Source: Candidatus Kapaibacterium sp. (GTDB taxonomy: Bacteria > Bacteroidota > Ignavibacteria > Palsa-1295). From it: a DNA stretch of 23,055 nucleotides. Below the pieces are notes generated by a model that searched no databases, was not told where the DNA came from, and saw nothing but the letters and a program-made list of their open reading frames with translations. The stretch spans positions 1 to 23,055 of the forward strand of contig JANWLI010000004.1 in assembly GCA_025450975.1 (NCBI GenBank), in the 5' to 3' direction. How positions within the stretch are numbered: position 1 is the first letter of the stretch; each line of letters starts with the position of its first letter. Position numbers and translations under genes: made by a program. Positions 21,681-23,055 of this stretch are shown here, one piece after another.

Positions 21681-23055
21681 TTAACTGTGATCGACAAGAA
21701 CCGAATCACCGATTTCCGGAGCATCCGTCATCGTGATCGCTGGTCCAATGTTCGTGTAATCGACAGACAGGGCGAGTTGCTGACCGTTCAGGAACACTCC
21801 CACCGGCGTACCCGCTGCGGTGTATGCTGTGTTCGTGCCGTTGATCGCTCCCGTTGGCGCGGTGTTGTAGGTCAGGGCACTGAGCGCTGTTGCACCCGTT
21901 ACCTCGTAACTCACACGTATGAGATCGCCCTCTAGCGGAGTGACAGTGAACGTGATCGTATCGTCAGCAATCGTATAGGCTGTGCCACGCTTCTGGCGCT
22001 GGCCGTTTACCGTCACGCGATCCGTATTCGCAATAGGCGTAGCCGCAATTACAAACTCATCGTTGACACCATCGACATCACCCTCCGGCTCTTCGTTGAA
22101 AATGCGCGTACCGGTCGATGCTCCGGGCTTATCGTAATCGACAATGATCTCGTCGTTGGTAGCCGGTGCGGAGTTCATGACAAATACACCGCCGTATATT
22201 TTGTATTCCGTCGTCGGAATCTGACGCTGGCCGTTGATGTAAATGCGCTCCGTGCCGAGAATCGGAATAGCAGAAAGAAGGAAGGTGCTGTTGTCGCCAT
22301 CGACAACTCCGTCCGGCTCCTCTTGGTACACATGCTCGACGCCGGTATCAGCGGCGACGGTTGTCACCAGCAACCTTCCGGTCATTCCTGCCCAGTTCGC
22401 TCCTTCTGAGATTGTTACACGAAGTGCGACCAGTGAGTTTTCCGGGATCTCGATAAGATTTAACAGATCGCTCACACCGGGAACAGATACAGCTGCGTCA
22501 ACATTTTCTACAAGTACCAACAGCTCGGACTCTTCACCATTGACTTGTAGCCCGACTTCAATGCTTCCGTCGCCACCTGGACCCTCAGGTAGATATACGT
22601 GCAGCTTACTAACCGTGCGCTTCGGCCAGTAATTAGCAAACTTAATATCTGCTCCTGCGACTGTTGGGTCATCGGTGGTTTGTCCACCTCCGTTAAGTTG
22701 CCCGTTCGGTGTGATCGGTAAATAGATCGTCCCGGTGCCGGTTGCTCGTGAGCTGAAGTCCATCCACTGTTGGATAGCATCCTCCTTCAGCACTTTGCTA
22801 GCCCCCATCACGCGCCACCGGCTCGCCGCGCGATCGTAGTACAGATCACATGAGTCGTTTTCGGCAAGCTCAAAATCCTCAAAAAGACCAAACCGAAATT
22901 TTGCAGTGGAGGAAGAGCTTTCTTTTGCGAGCGTGATCGTGTGCGTGCCGAGATTGATCAGCGTAAAAGAACCGTTGAGCGCAAGTCCCGTAATGGTGAT
23001 CGGCTCTGTCGCTGTCAGCTTGAGGACGGACGCATTGTTGCCGTCAGTCGGCTTG
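21681..23055 (-). CDS. Phage tail-fibre/receptor-binding type protein, 5' end beyond the window
   Basis: The frame has no stop from 21681 to the window edge. The GTG at 22811 is therefore internal: 81 further codons upstream are open and read like a fibre protein (LTATEPITITGLALNGSF, LINLGTHTITLAKESSSTAK, FRFGLFEDFELAENDSCDLY, YDRAASRWRV). That pattern, a short beta unit ending in 'YD..xxRW.V', is typical of phage tail and fibre proteins. Then comes a jelly-roll-like region, and three copies of a 63-69-residue domain with the pattern EPxGxVDGxNxxF, NGQRQ, APxxxDxIxVDY. At least 457 residues are visible. It likely projects from a virion or tail and binds a host surface. No assembly, tape-measure or lysis genes are in view. 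Confidence 0.8.
   Translation of the reverse strand, partial: KPTDGNNASVLKLTATEPITITGLALNGSFTLINLGTHTITLAKESSSSTAKFRFGLFEDFELAENDSCDLYYDRAASRWRVMGASKVLKEDAIQQWMDFSSRATGTGTIYLPITPNGQLNGGGQTTDDPTVAGADIKFANYWPKRTVSKLHVYLPEGPGGDGSIEVGLQVNGEESELLVLVENVDAAVSVPGVSDLLNLIEIPENSLVALRVTISEGANWAGMTGRLLVTTVAADTGVEHVYQEEPDGVVDGDNSTFLLSAIPILGTERIYINGQRQIPTTEYKIYGGVFVMNSAPATNDEIIVDYDKPGASTGTRIFNEEPEGDVDGVNDEFVIAATPIANTDRVTVNGQRQKRGTAYTIADDTITFTVTPLEGDLIRVSYEVTGATALSALTYNTAPTGAINGTNTAYTAAGTPVGVFLNGQQLALSVDYTNIGPAITMTDAPEIGDSVLVDHS
21687..22337 (-). repeat. Three tandem copies of a fibre-type domain inside the partial phage protein
   Basis: The copies lie at 22131-22337, 21900-22106 and 21687-21875. Shared residues are DGxN or NGxN near the start, F or Y four to five on, a central NGQ(R/Q)Q or NGQQL turn, and (D/G)xIxVxY-like end strands. 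Copies one and two are closest (EEPDGVVDG / EEPEGDVDG; both have NGQRQ); copy three is more diverged. Confidence 0.8.

Overview
The window reads as chromosomal DNA of a Gram-negative bacterium of the Bacteroidota/Chlorobi (FCB) branch. A Chlorobi-side lineage such as Candidatus Kapabacteria or an Ignavibacteria relative is my best guess, not a proven assignment. The support is a type IX secretion style C-terminal sorting domain (5757-5991), OmpA-type outer membrane proteins, rare Shine-Dalgarno sequences and a BBP2-type porin inside a kdp operon.

Layout. 1-842 is the 3' end of glmS, closed by a strong bidirectional terminator. 895-3851 (minus strand) holds a PAP2 phosphatase followed by a membrane-anchored PpiD-type chaperone/isomerase. 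3943-8111 (plus) is a translationally coupled pair: a T9SS-type WD40-like secreted protein and a beta-barrel/OmpA protein. 8216-19488 (plus) is a complete potassium-stress locus: NtrC-type sigma-54 activator, small membrane protein, PtsN-like EIIA, two tiny related membrane peptides, kdpF-A-B-C, porin, a KdpD N-terminal protein (KdpD domain plus USP) and a separate 2-TM HAMP-PAS histidine kinase. 19764-23055 (minus) carries two unrecognised small genes and two phage-type structural genes; the last runs off the right edge.

The central result is the control logic of the kdp locus. No OmpR-type KdpE is present. Two promoters carry sigma-54 -24/-12 elements (9852-9867, imperfect; 10592-10607, excellent). 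About 85 and 104 bp upstream of each predicted start there is a pair of 13-bp sites of the form TCTCA-N3-TGA(G/T)A, with exactly 19 bp between site centres in both pairs. The NtrC-type regulator encoded directly upstream is the obvious candidate to bind them. Together the sequence suggests a K+-starvation regulon in which a split, rebuilt KdpD-like sensor, an NtrC-class activator and a PtsN-like protein replace KdpDE, with two micropeptides belonging to the same unit. I read this as the most likely under-described system here. The DNA patterns are seen directly; regulation and function are inferred.

No tRNA, rRNA, CRISPR array, insertion sequence or integrase was found.
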